Shown here piece by piece: positions 1-5,502 of a stretch of DNA of 38,602 nucleotides. A program made the position numbers and the translations under genes. The notes beneath the pieces are model-generated. The model was not told the origin of the DNA. It ran no database searches and saw nothing but the letters and a program-made list of their open reading frames with translations. Each line of letters begins with the position of its first letter. Within the stretch, counting starts at the first letter, position 1. The DNA comes from a virus. Location: IMG/VR virus record IMGVR_UViG_3300006923_000063, positions 1 through 38,602 of that record. One strand, 5' to 3'.

Positions 1-84
1 CATAACATGGATTTGATAGGGTAAATAAAACACACCATTGAAACATTTTGTTACATTTGTAGCCTTCCCTTTTGGGCGGAGACT
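1..84. other. Window edge, no supported gene
   Basis: No convincing gene is visible here. Frame 1 is open only from the window edge to a TAA at 22-24, so a few codons of an upstream gene could end there, but this cannot be tested from the window. The rest is A+T-rich and leads into the promoter at 85-93. Confidence 0.3.
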
Positions 85-93
85 TGATACAAT
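85..93 (+). promoter_or_regulatory. Extended -10 promoter (TGaTACAAT)
   Basis: TG at 85-86 and TACAAT at 88-93 form an extended -10 element. The same TGaTACAAT string is present in the strong promoter upstream of dsbA. The region 17 bases upstream (65-70) is a poor -35, so recognition would depend on the extended -10. Initiation about 7 bases downstream would fall near 100, exactly where the inverted repeat of the next feature begins. Confidence 0.5.
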
Positions 94-99
94 ATACAT

Positions 100-188
100 A
101 GAGATTGAGAGAGATGCTTGAAAAATCCCTGTTCGGATCGCCTTTGAGGCTCAAACATATCCCTTTCAGACCGCAGCTTTCAATCTCT
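100..188 (+). ncRNA. Structured RNA or leader closed by an 11-bp stem
   Basis: AGAGATTGA (100-108) is the exact reverse complement of TCAATCTCT (180-188). The pairing continues inward with G109-U179 and A110-U178, closing an RNA of about 89 nt. Inside are smaller helices: ATCC 125-128 with GGAT 135-138, and GCCT 140-143 with AGGC 147-150. The 5' strand starts where transcription from the promoter at 85-93 should begin. It could be the 5' leader of the gene at 225 or an independent small RNA. I do not recognise a known family; it does not show the core motifs I know for the phage glutamine riboswitch. Confidence 0.4.
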
Positions 189-224
189 TTACTTTGGAGA
201 TATATTGAATAAGGAATGCATAGC

Positions 225-527
225 ATGACTAGATATACACTACATAAAAGATATACTCGAAGATCTGGACATAAAAAAGAAGCTATTCATGAATGGCTTT
301 GCTTCTGGCCTGTAGATAATAACGGAATGCAATTTGTAAAAGTTTATGAAAGCACAAGTACATACACTAACCCACATGAATTTGAACAATCAATAAAACA
401 GCAGTTAGAACATGTATTACCAAAAGAAGTTGAAAGTCAAGATGATATGACTTTTATCAGAACAGTAGACCAAGCTCGTGGGAGCTGGGATGATTATATT
501 TACGACGGATATAAGAGAGTAGAATAA
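225..527 (+). CDS. Hypothetical small protein (100 aa)
   Basis: Unrecognised protein of 100 residues, basic at the N-terminus (TRYTLHKRYTRRSGHKK) and more acidic later. Two in-frame starts exist, at 216 and 225. The AAGGA Shine-Dalgarno at 211-215 touches the first ATG but lies 9 bases before the second, so 225 is preferred. The stop overlaps the ATG of the next gene (TAATG), so the two are translationally coupled. It is the first gene behind the promoter at 85-93. Function unknown. Confidence 0.6.
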   Translation: MTRYTLHKRYTRRSGHKKEAIHEWLCFWPVDNNGMQFVKVYESTSTYTNPHEFEQSIKQQLEHVLPKEVESQDDMTFIRTVDQARGSWDDYIYDGYKRVE

Positions 528-646
528 TGAGTTACGATGAACTATTACGAAAGGTTATTGAAAAGACTGGAATAACTTTTATATCACCACATGTACTTCC
601 TGTTGATGGTGATTTATATGAGATAGAGGCGAATGATTACCTATGA
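527..646 (+). CDS. Hypothetical protein (39 aa)
   Basis: Very short ORF starting on the A of the previous stop (TAATG) and ending in an ATGA overlap with the next gene. The tight coupling on both sides is the main reason to accept it. The peptide is acidic at its C-terminus with no recognisable domain. It is probably a small early phage protein. Confidence 0.5.
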   Translation: MSYDELLRKVIEKTGITFISPHVLPVDGDLYEIEANDYL

Positions 647-1230
647 GACAATTTGAATGCATAAACACAATCTATGCCTTCCAGAAAGAAAGTGTTACTT
701 CTGGTTCCAAGGGTTGTGGCATAGTTTGTGCATCAGATATGATTATATTTGTAACTGGAGAAAAATATACTGAATTTCAGATATTAGATTTTTTTAAAGA
801 TATACCTGAGCAGTATTTTACCAGGATGCCAATATTAAAGGAAGTTACTGAGGAGTTTATCGTAAGGACGACAAAACAGAATCAGGAATTTTCAGCAGAG
901 CTATTAACTAAGTTTTTAAATAAGATAGAAACGGATATAGATGAAACTGCTTTAGTCAAATTGAAAAGAAGAATATCGTCATTACGACGTGGAATGCTTC
1001 ATCATGACAATGGCTCAGTTGAACATTCATTGTTATGGAGTAATGCAATAACATTTGAAGAATTGCTTCGTTGCTATAATAGAGTGATTGAGAATCAAAG
1101 CGAAGCAGTTCAATTGGAAGAAAAAATGCTTGAAGAATCGCAAGAAGAAGCATTATTAGACGAATTAGAAAAGAATGGTTTTTTGAATATAGAAACTAAA
1201 GCAGCAACAGAACCTTGGACAGAGGATTAA
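643..1230 (+). CDS. Hypothetical protein (195 aa)
   Basis: Unrecognised soluble protein. Residues 1-55 look like a compact alpha/beta domain. The C-terminal third (about 145-195) is strongly acidic and predicted helical (VQLEEKMLEESQEEALLDE). It begins in an ATGA overlap with the previous ORF and is followed 3 bases later by a small membrane-protein gene, so it belongs to the same early transcript. No catalytic motif is evident. Confidence 0.65.
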   Translation: MRQFECINTIYAFQKESVTSGSKGCGIVCASDMIIFVTGEKYTEFQILDFFKDIPEQYFTRMPILKEVTEEFIVRTTKQNQEFSAELLTKFLNKIETDIDETALVKLKRRISSLRRGMLHHDNGSVEHSLLWSNAITFEELLRCYNRVIENQSEAVQLEEKMLEESQEEALLDELEKNGFLNIETKAATEPWTED

Positions 1231-1233
1231 ATT

Positions 1234-1452
1234 ATGGAGTTAGAAGGCATGAAAGAGTTACTACAAAGAATATTTAAGAAAGAAGGCCTAAAGAGAGTGT
1301 TTTCAAAAGCACGATTCTTTTTCTTTTTGGTTGGATCGGGTATAGCATCAGTATTTTCGCTCACAAGTGAAAATGTTCTTGCAACTATGGCCTTTGCCTG
1401 TATTTGCTATATCATTTTTCGATATGGGCAGATAAAGGGTTATTTACCATAA
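1234..1452 (+). CDS. Small two-helix membrane protein (72 aa)
   Basis: A basic amphipathic N-terminus (residues 1-27, many K/R) is followed by two hydrophobic segments, about 28-44 and 48-63. This suggests a hairpin inner-membrane protein with the positive N-terminus in the cytoplasm. It starts 3 bases after the preceding stop, implying co-translation. A holin-like or superinfection-related role is possible but unsupported; no family is recognised. Confidence 0.55.
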   Translation: MELEGMKELLQRIFKKEGLKRVFSKARFFFFLVGSGIASVFSLTSENVLATMAFACICYIIFRYGQIKGYLP

Positions 1453-1453
1453 G

Positions 1454-1488
1454 CCACTTGTTGGTTAATATATACCACATGTTGGTTA
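1454..1488 (+). repeat. Tandem operator-like direct repeat (14 bp x 2)
   Basis: CCACTTGTTGGTTA (1454-1467) and CCACATGTTGGTTA (1475-1488) differ at one base and start 21 bases apart, about two helical turns. They fill the gap between the membrane-protein gene and the metallophosphoesterase and run into its Shine-Dalgarno (TAGG 1487-1490). Spacing and position suggest a dimeric protein-binding site on DNA or a translational operator. Confidence 0.4.
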
Positions 1489-1498
1489 GGTTGTACGT

Positions 1499-2029
1499 AT
1501 GAGTAATGTTTATTTCATTAGCGATTTGCATCTCGGACATGAGAAGGCTATTCAGTTTGCTGATAATTTTAGAATGAAGTTATTGGATATTGAAACTCCC
1601 GCAGAGCACGATGAAAAGATTATCAGAAATATAATGTCCAGATTAGTCAAGAGAGATAAGTTATTTCTTCTTGGCGATTTGGGTGATGGCAAGATGGTAT
1701 ATGATATGCTGAAAGAGCTTCCTACTCTGATGACTAATATCGTGCCCGGCAATCACGATCATGATAGAGACCTTGCATTGTATGCTAGTCTGCCGAGGGT
1801 ACAGATATTCCCGCCGGCTACATATAAGGGCCATTGGATTACTCATCATCCTATACATCCACTTGAGTTGAGGAATAGGAAGAATGTCCATGGGCATGTT
1901 CATACAAACAATATCCCTGATGAAAATTATATTAATGTATCTCTGGAAATGACTGGTGGCGTTCCAATAAACTTCCAGACTATTAAGGCTGGCGAATATA
2001 CTACCCATGATAGAAAACTCATATTATAA
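1499..2029 (+). CDS. Calcineurin-like metallophosphoesterase
   Basis: Dinuclear-metal phosphoesterase of the calcineurin-like (MPE) fold. The family's signature blocks appear in order: SDLHLGH (residues 8-14; D9 and H11), GDLGD (about 59-63), GNHDHD (about 84-89), HHPIH (about 115-119) and HGHVH (about 131-135). The whole protein is the catalytic domain, 176 residues, with no signal peptide, so it acts in the cytoplasm. The substrate is not predictable; related phage and bacterial enzymes hydrolyse phosphodiesters or phosphomonoesters. The Shine-Dalgarno TAGG lies 8 bases before the ATG. The stop codon is embedded in the late promoter at 2025-2032. Confidence 0.85.
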   Translation: MSNVYFISDLHLGHEKAIQFADNFRMKLLDIETPAEHDEKIIRNIMSRLVKRDKLFLLGDLGDGKMVYDMLKELPTLMTNIVPGNHDHDRDLALYASLPRVQIFPPATYKGHWITHHPIHPLELRNRKNVHGHVHTNNIPDENYINVSLEMTGGVPINFQTIKAGEYTTHDRKLIL

Positions 2030-2032
2030 ATA
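2025..2032 (+). promoter_or_regulatory. T4-type late promoter TATAAATA
   Basis: Perfect match to the T4 late consensus, overlapping the stop codon of the metallophosphoesterase (TAA 2027-2029). A transcript would start near 2038 and carry the small ORFs at 2052 and 2154 and probably the tmRNA gene. Confidence 0.75.
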
Positions 2033-2051
2033 ATTTAAACAGGAGAAAAAA

Positions 2052-2141
2052 ATGTTATCCATACTGGGCAAAACATTTTTAGGAACAAACAGTGGCTCTG
2101 CCGGTAGAGGCAAGTCAATGAAACGAAATAAAAACAAATAG
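2052..2141 (+). CDS. Hypothetical basic peptide (29 aa)
   Basis: Tiny ORF with a strong Shine-Dalgarno (AGGAG 2041-2045) placed after a late promoter. The product is Gly/Ser-rich in the middle and ends in a lysine-rich tail (KSMKRNKNK). No homology is recognised. The good ribosome-binding site and promoter placement are the evidence for it being real. Confidence 0.45.
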   Translation: MLSILGKTFLGTNSGSAGRGKSMKRNKNK

Positions 2142-2153
2142 AGGAATAATGGC

Positions 2154-2306
2154 ATGTCAGAAACAGGCGGAATGATAGTAATAGTATTGCTTATAGTAGG
2201 AATACTAATTTATAAGAAAAGTAAATCCAGCAAATCTGAAACTACTGGTGGTAACGGTGGTGGAGGTTATGATGGTGGTAACCAAGAAAATCAACAACAC
2301 AAGTAA
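2154..2306 (+). CDS. Small single-pass membrane protein (50 aa)
   Basis: One transmembrane helix (residues 7-20, MIVIVLLIVGILIY) is followed by a basic stop-transfer stretch (KKSKSSK) and a glycine-rich, hydrophilic tail. The topology suggests N-out/C-in. An ATG at 2149 in another frame stops after 8 codons, so 2154 is used; GAGG at 2141-2144 is the Shine-Dalgarno. It ends just before the tmRNA gene. Function unknown. Confidence 0.5.
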   Translation: MSETGGMIVIVLLIVGILIYKKSKSSKSETTGGNGGGGYDGGNQENQQHK

Positions 2307-2310
2307 TTCA

Positions 2311-2556
2311 GAGAAGCGTAAGTAATTATAGCACGGATTTGGGATCGTTCCCCAATAGCTCCACCAAAAAAGTATAATGTATTTTTTTGATGGGGCTAAG
2401 AGTCGGCTTCGACGGGCATAAGAGTTTACGTGGAGAGTAGGTTTCAATAGCCTTAAATAGAGAGAAAACGTAACCGCAAACGACGATATGGTATTTGCAC
2501 TGGCAGCTTAGGCTGTTCGGGGTCTAGGGCACCTGGCAACAGAACGCTCTATTAAT
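2311..2556 (+). ncRNA. ssrA: Circularly permuted (two-piece) tmRNA
   Basis: Transfer-messenger RNA, which frees stalled ribosomes and adds a degradation tag. The acceptor piece comes first. It has a T-arm (TTGGG 2339-2343 with CCCAA 2351-2355, 7-nt loop), the acceptor strand TAGCTCC (2356-2362), A73 and an encoded CCA (2364-2366). After about 25 nt of spacer comes the coding piece, starting GGGGCTA (2392-2398). It pairs with TAGCTCC over 7 bp including the G3-U70 alanine identity pair. A TTCGACGGG block follows at 2408-2416. The tag ORF 2476-2511 encodes ANDDMVFALAA and a TAG stop. Helix P2 joins the pieces (GTTTACG 2424-2430 with CGTAAGT 2317-2323; ATAA 2418-2421 with TTAT 2326-2329). CACCTGGCAACAGAA near the 3' end is a motif I recall from alphaproteobacterial tmRNAs. 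AATAGAG 2456-2462 with CTCTATT 2547-2553 closes the message domain. Exact ends are estimated. Confidence 0.93.
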
Positions 2557-2564
2557 TATAAATA
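2557..2564 (+). promoter_or_regulatory. T4-type late promoter TATAAATA
   Basis: Perfect late consensus between the tmRNA 3' end and hsp20. Initiation about 6 bases downstream would be at 2570, the first base of the hairpin that opens the hsp20 leader. Confidence 0.7.
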
Positions 2565-2569
2565 TATAC

Positions 2570-2718
2570 ATGCTGCGGACTTCCGAGCATAGTGTCAAAA
2601 TGTACTCCATATAACCCATATGACGGCTTAGTGGGTTACATAAGACACATTATTTATATGATACATCAGATGTGGAATAATCCAATCTGAAATAACTTGC
2701 TAAAATATAGGGGTAACC
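2570..2718 (+). promoter_or_regulatory. Highly structured hsp20 5' leader
   Basis: Three strong hairpins follow one another. The first pairs ATGCT 2570-2574 with AGCAT 2586-2590, continuing as CGG/CCG. The second pairs GTGTC 2592-2596 with GACAC 2644-2648 around TAACCCA 2612-2618/TGGGTTA 2632-2638. The third pairs TCAGAT 2666-2671 with ATCTGA 2685-2690. GGTTAC (2634-2639) could instead pair with GTAACC (2713-2718), which abuts the GGGG Shine-Dalgarno at 2710-2713. That would be an alternative fold controlling hsp20. An RNA thermometer or a separate RNA are both possible. Confidence 0.45.
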
Positions 2719-2723
2719 ATACC

Positions 2724-3170
2724 ATGAATAGCATAAATCCTAGCAATAATAGCATTGCGAAAATCCAACGGGCCTTAGAATCTTCATTCTTAGGACTTCC
2801 CACAAATCTATCTGATGCATACTATCATGCAACTGATACATATCCATTCTATGACATTCTTCAAGACGAAGGCGGAGAGAACATTATTCTGCAAATCGCT
2901 TTGGCAGGATGGAATAAAGACGACATTAAAGTTGAGACCAAACGAGATCAGCTGACAATTATTGGCAATGTTAATGTAGATGAATATGAAGTTATGAATG
3001 ATAAATTCCGCCATGTACATAAAGGCATATCTCAAAAGAACTTTGAGAAAACCTTTACACTTGGTGCAGACATTGTTGTAGATGATGCTGATATGAAAAA
3101 TGGAATTCTATCAGTAACCATGCACAGAGAAGTTCCTGAAAAGGATAAGCCAAGATTACTTAAATTGTAA
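2724..3170 (+). CDS. Hsp20-family small heat shock protein
   Basis: ATP-independent holdase chaperone of the alpha-crystallin/Hsp20 family. The protein is 148 residues with an N-terminal arm (1-40). The alpha-crystallin domain spans about 45-140, with the family-typical stretches IILQIALAGWNKDDIKVE, LTIIGN and DMKNGILSVTM. The terminal PRLLKL could provide the I/L-x-I/L-like oligomerisation tail. An upstream TTG (2697) is in frame, but ATG 2724 has GGGG 10 bases upstream and fits family length. T4-like marine phages often carry such genes. Its long folded leader and late promoter suggest regulated, late synthesis, perhaps to help fold structural proteins. Confidence 0.9.
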   Translation: MNSINPSNNSIAKIQRALESSFLGLPTNLSDAYYHATDTYPFYDILQDEGGENIILQIALAGWNKDDIKVETKRDQLTIIGNVNVDEYEVMNDKFRHVHKGISQKNFEKTFTLGADIVVDDADMKNGILSVTMHREVPEKDKPRLLKL

Positions 3171-3180
3171 CTTGGTCACT

Positions 3181-3213
3181 AGCTTGGTCACTCTCAGTGA
3201 CCAAGCTTTATTT
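3181..3213 (+). terminator. Rho-independent terminator after hsp20
   Basis: A perfect 12-bp stem (AGCTTGGTCACT 3181-3192 with AGTGACCAAGCT 3196-3207) with a 3-nt loop, followed by TTTATTT. CTTGGTCACT occurs a second time at 3171-3180, offering a competing 5' arm. It separates hsp20 from the dsbA transcript. Confidence 0.75.
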
Positions 3214-3240
3214 GACATGCCCCCGAATTTTTGATACAAT
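3212..3240 (+). promoter_or_regulatory. Strong sigma70-type promoter for the dsbA-gp59 operon
   Basis: TTGACA (3212-3217), a 17-base spacer and TACAAT (3235-3240) with an extended-10 TG (3232-3233). The spacer contains GCCCCC and TTTTT, like the promoter at 29631. It starts directly at the end of the hsp20 terminator. It should be read by host RNA polymerase early in infection. Confidence 0.85.
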
Positions 3241-3272
3241 AGTATTATATTAATCAATTGGAGCTTTATATT

Positions 3273-3539
3273 ATGAGTTTTGTTATACCCAGTAGTCCAG
3301 AAGATCGCAAGTCAATCCACGATGCATTGAAAGAAGTCACTAATCATATGTCTATTATAGATGGTGCAAGAGATGCAATCAAAGAAATCAAATCAATGCT
3401 AAAAGACGATTATGATGTTCCAAAGCGAACTGCTGGTCGATTAGCAAAAACTATGCATGCTCAGGACTTTAAAGACAAAGAAGCTGACTTTGAAGATTTT
3501 ACAACTGAGTTTGAAATGTTAGTCAAAGGTGTAAAATGA
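3273..3539 (+). CDS. dsbA: DsbA-like double-stranded DNA-binding protein
   Basis: 88 residues, close to the size of T4 DsbA, the small dsDNA-binding protein implicated at late promoters. The fold looks entirely helical and charged: IDGARDAIKEIKSMLKDDYD, then PKRTAGRLAKTMHAQDFKDK. The pattern IKEIKSMLKDDYDVPKRTAGRL resembles the middle of T4 DsbA by memory. ATG 3273 has GGAG (3260-3263) at good spacing; an upstream in-frame TTG is unlikely. It overlaps dexA by 4 bases and heads the block that ends in gp33-gp59-gp32, as dsbA does near these genes in T4. Confidence 0.65.
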   Translation: MSFVIPSSPEDRKSIHDALKEVTNHMSIIDGARDAIKEIKSMLKDDYDVPKRTAGRLAKTMHAQDFKDKEADFEDFTTEFEMLVKGVK

Positions 3540-4174
3540 GCAAAGAAGTAATATTTGATTTTGAATCTTTATCTACTGACCCAAAAGCAACTCTGCTTTC
3601 AATGGGTATAATAGTGATGGACCCTAGTGATTTTGTAAATATGGCTCCACAGGACATATTTAATAAATGCATAAAAGATGGTTTTTATGTCAAATTAAAA
3701 GTCTCTAATCAAGTAGAAAAATATGGCAGATGTATATCTAAGTCTACTTTAACCTGGTGGGAACGGCAGATGAGTGAGAGCCCAAAGGCTGCTGAAGTCC
3801 TTTTACCTCACAAAGATGATGTCGATATCAGCGAGTTGCCTGATATGGTTAGAAGTTATCTAGCGGAAGCCGGGTATACTGATGGCCATTGTTGGTCTCG
3901 TGGAATGATTGATGCCACCTGGTTCAATACTCTTTGTGATGATATGGGAATAGCACATAAAGACCAACCTATGAAATGGTTTAAACAAAGAGACATCCGT
4001 ACTTTTATAGATACTCTAACTGGTAGCAACAATGGTTACCTACCAAAGCAATCCAGATTTGAGCCAGCAGGAATGATTCCGCATAATGCAATGCATGATT
4101 GTGCCAGAGATGTAGTACAAATGGTAATTGCCTCTGTGTTGAATGATTTAGAACAAGAAGATATACCATTTTAA
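3536..4174 (+). CDS. dexA: Exonuclease A (DexA), DnaQ-like 3'-5' exonuclease
   Basis: DEDDh-type 3'-5' exonuclease. Motif Exo I is DFES (D8, E10), the middle block is WSRGMIDATWFNTL, and the C-terminal Exo III is PHNAMHDCARDVVQM with the conserved H and D. FKQRDIRTFIDTL is a block shared with T4 DexA. Length is 212 residues against about 227 in T4. It would degrade single-stranded DNA ends during host DNA breakdown, recombination or replication. It overlaps dsbA by 4 bases (ATGA) and is expressed with it from the sigma70-type promoter. Confidence 0.9.
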   Translation: MSKEVIFDFESLSTDPKATLLSMGIIVMDPSDFVNMAPQDIFNKCIKDGFYVKLKVSNQVEKYGRCISKSTLTWWERQMSESPKAAEVLLPHKDDVDISELPDMVRSYLAEAGYTDGHCWSRGMIDATWFNTLCDDMGIAHKDQPMKWFKQRDIRTFIDTLTGSNNGYLPKQSRFEPAGMIPHNAMHDCARDVVQMVIASVLNDLEQEDIPF

Positions 4175-4183
4175 GGAAATGTT

Positions 4184-4432
4184 ATGCCAACGTATGAATA
4201 TAAATGTCCAGAATGTAGCACATATACTACACGAGTTTATTCAATGAAATATTCTGATACTCCAGTCCAATGTGAACGTTGTGATATCCTGATGAAGAAA
4301 ATTATCAGGTCTGCCCCAGAAATAAAAATGGGCAAATCCTGTTTTGTCAAGAAGCCTTCAGCAAACGAGCAAAGAAGGTCAGAGGCAATAATGGAAGATT
4401 ACAAAGCTAGAGCAAGAGGTGACTTACAATGA
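4184..4432 (+). CDS. FmdB-type zinc ribbon protein
   Basis: Small protein (82 aa) opening with MPTYEYKCPECS and then CERCD: two CxxC knuckles (C8/C11 and C30/C33) of the FmdB-like zinc ribbon. The ribbon occupies residues 1-40; the rest is a basic, helical tail (QRRSEAIMEDYKARARG). Such ribbons bind nucleic acid or protein partners; a transcriptional role is plausible but unproven. It lies in the operon between dexA and gp33 and its stop overlaps the next start. Confidence 0.8.
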   Translation: MPTYEYKCPECSTYTTRVYSMKYSDTPVQCERCDILMKKIIRSAPEIKMGKSCFVKKPSANEQRRSEAIMEDYKARARGDLQ

Positions 4433-4608
4433 AAAATAAAATATATGGTCACGATAATTGGCTGGAAGAAGTTGAATTCCAATTTGGTGGTAAAGTTAAA
4501 TATGATTTTAGATCACACATATTATATGCAAAGATTGGTAATAAAACAATTGGCGAATTTAATGAAACAACATACGTGGGATGGGCATTAGAAAATGAGC
4601 AACGATAG
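4429..4608 (+). CDS. Hypothetical protein (59 aa)
   Basis: ORF wedged between the zinc ribbon (ATGA overlap at 4429-4432) and gp33 (overlap of 14 bases at 4595). The product alternates charged and aromatic residues and ends at TAG 4606. No family is recognised. Tight coupling on both sides and the absence of another gene in the gap support it. Confidence 0.55.
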   Translation: MKNKIYGHDNWLEEVEFQFGGKVKYDFRSHILYAKIGNKTIGEFNETTYVGWALENEQR

Positions 4609-4828
4609 AGCTAAGAATGCTTTCTCTCTTAGAGTAGAAACACAAGCAAAACAGAATGATATATTATTGATTACTGCTCTTGCAAATATATGTGAGGATT
4701 ATGGTATCGAGGCACCAAAGGCTTTGGCATATATCAACAAAGGATTAAAAGAAAAAATTCAAATCGAAGCAGAAGATAATAAAACAATAAAGGCTGATAA
4801 TTTAGAACGACCATCTTTGTTTATTTGA
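4595..4828 (+). CDS. gp33: Late transcription coactivator gp33
   Basis: Short helical protein of 77 residues assigned as gp33 mainly from its place immediately before gp59 and gp32, as in T4-like phages. The C-terminal hydrophobic end LERPSLFI matches the kind of terminal clamp-binding motif that gp33 uses to contact the sliding clamp. The middle helices (ILLITALANICEDYGIEAPKALAYI) would contact the RNA polymerase beta flap. It is smaller than T4 gp33 (112 aa). Its job would be activating the TATAAATA promoters found through this window. Confidence 0.7.
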   Translation: MSNDRAKNAFSLRVETQAKQNDILLITALANICEDYGIEAPKALAYINKGLKEKIQIEAEDNKTIKADNLERPSLFI

Positions 4829-4829
4829 T

Positions 4830-5420
4830 ATGACACCATTTGAAGTGTATAAACAATATGTAATGATCAAGTTACATTTTAATAGCGACACATATGATTA
4901 TATTAAATTTTGTGGAAAGAGTAGAAATATTTCATACAATGCATATGATAAACGAAAAGACAAATATTATTTTGAAAAAATAGCTAAGAAATATAGCAAT
5001 GAAGATATTGTACCATTCTTTGTTTCTAATTTTGTAAATGATCCAAATATGTGGTCAGGAGATTTAGCATCATTTGATAAATCTGCTAAATTGTTCAGAG
5101 AATGGAAAGGAAAGGTATTATCCTTAAAGAGATTAGTCAAGGATGATATGAAGAATGTGGTTGCATTTATAGAGGATAGAGGTTTATCTGTAGCACAGAT
5201 ACTAGAGGTCCCTGAAGGCAGCAATACACACCCTATTTTGATACGATTCTTATTTCAAGGAATGATATCAATAGAAACAGTAATATATTTAAATAATATA
5301 TTTACATTTATAGAGAAGTATGATACTATGTTAGTAGATCCGCTATGGGAACATCAGTCAAAACTGATTAAAAACTATAGTAGGTTCTTACATAACATCG
5401 ACTGGAAACATCTGCTATAA
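4830..5420 (+). CDS. gp59: gp59 helicase loader
   Basis: All-helical loader of the gp41 replicative helicase onto gp32-coated forks. The length (196 aa) is close to T4 gp59 (217). Recognisable blocks in T4 order are VYKQYVMIKLHF near the start, YNAYDKRKDKYYFEKIAKKY, FVSNFVNDPNMWSGDL (T4: ISNLVANQDAWIGD), and a C-terminal LIKNYSRFLHNID. It begins 1 base after the gp33 stop and is followed by gp32, its partner. Its stop codon lies inside a late promoter. Confidence 0.88.
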   Translation: MTPFEVYKQYVMIKLHFNSDTYDYIKFCGKSRNISYNAYDKRKDKYYFEKIAKKYSNEDIVPFFVSNFVNDPNMWSGDLASFDKSAKLFREWKGKVLSLKRLVKDDMKNVVAFIEDRGLSVAQILEVPEGSNTHPILIRFLFQGMISIETVIYLNNIFTFIEKYDTMLVDPLWEHQSKLIKNYSRFLHNIDWKHLL

Positions 5421-5423
5421 ATA
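5416..5423 (+). promoter_or_regulatory. T4-type late promoter in front of gp32
   Basis: Perfect TATAAATA overlapping the gp59 stop (TAA 5418-5420). Initiation near 5429 coincides with the first bases of the gp32 leader hairpin. Confidence 0.75.
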
Positions 5424-5427
5424 TAGA

Positions 5428-5475
5428 TGATTCACTTAACATGTGAGTCAAACATAAAGACGATGGCTGTAAGCC
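5428..5475 (+). promoter_or_regulatory. gp32 mRNA leader hairpins (possible autoregulation site)
   Basis: TGATTCAC (5428-5435) pairs with GTGAGTCA (5443-5450) over 8 bp with one G-U and a 7-nt loop. GGCT (5465-5468) pairs with AGCC (5472-5475). The stretch from there to the ATG is A+T-rich and unstructured. T4 gp32 represses its own mRNA by binding a 5' pseudoknot and then filling such an unstructured stretch over the start site. The layout here fits that idea; the pseudoknot itself is not evident. Confidence 0.45.
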
Positions 5476-5502
5476 GAATTTAAAATTAAGAGGTAATAAA
5501 AT

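Noticed and set aside
100-188. Glutamine riboswitch or tRNA
   Set aside because: The element lacks the conserved core I know for the phage glutamine riboswitch, and no cloverleaf with T-arm and acceptor can be formed.
2149-2175. ATG at 2149 as the start of the small membrane protein
   Set aside because: That frame stops after eight codons. The ATG at 2154 gives the 50-aa protein with a membrane helix and the same Shine-Dalgarno.
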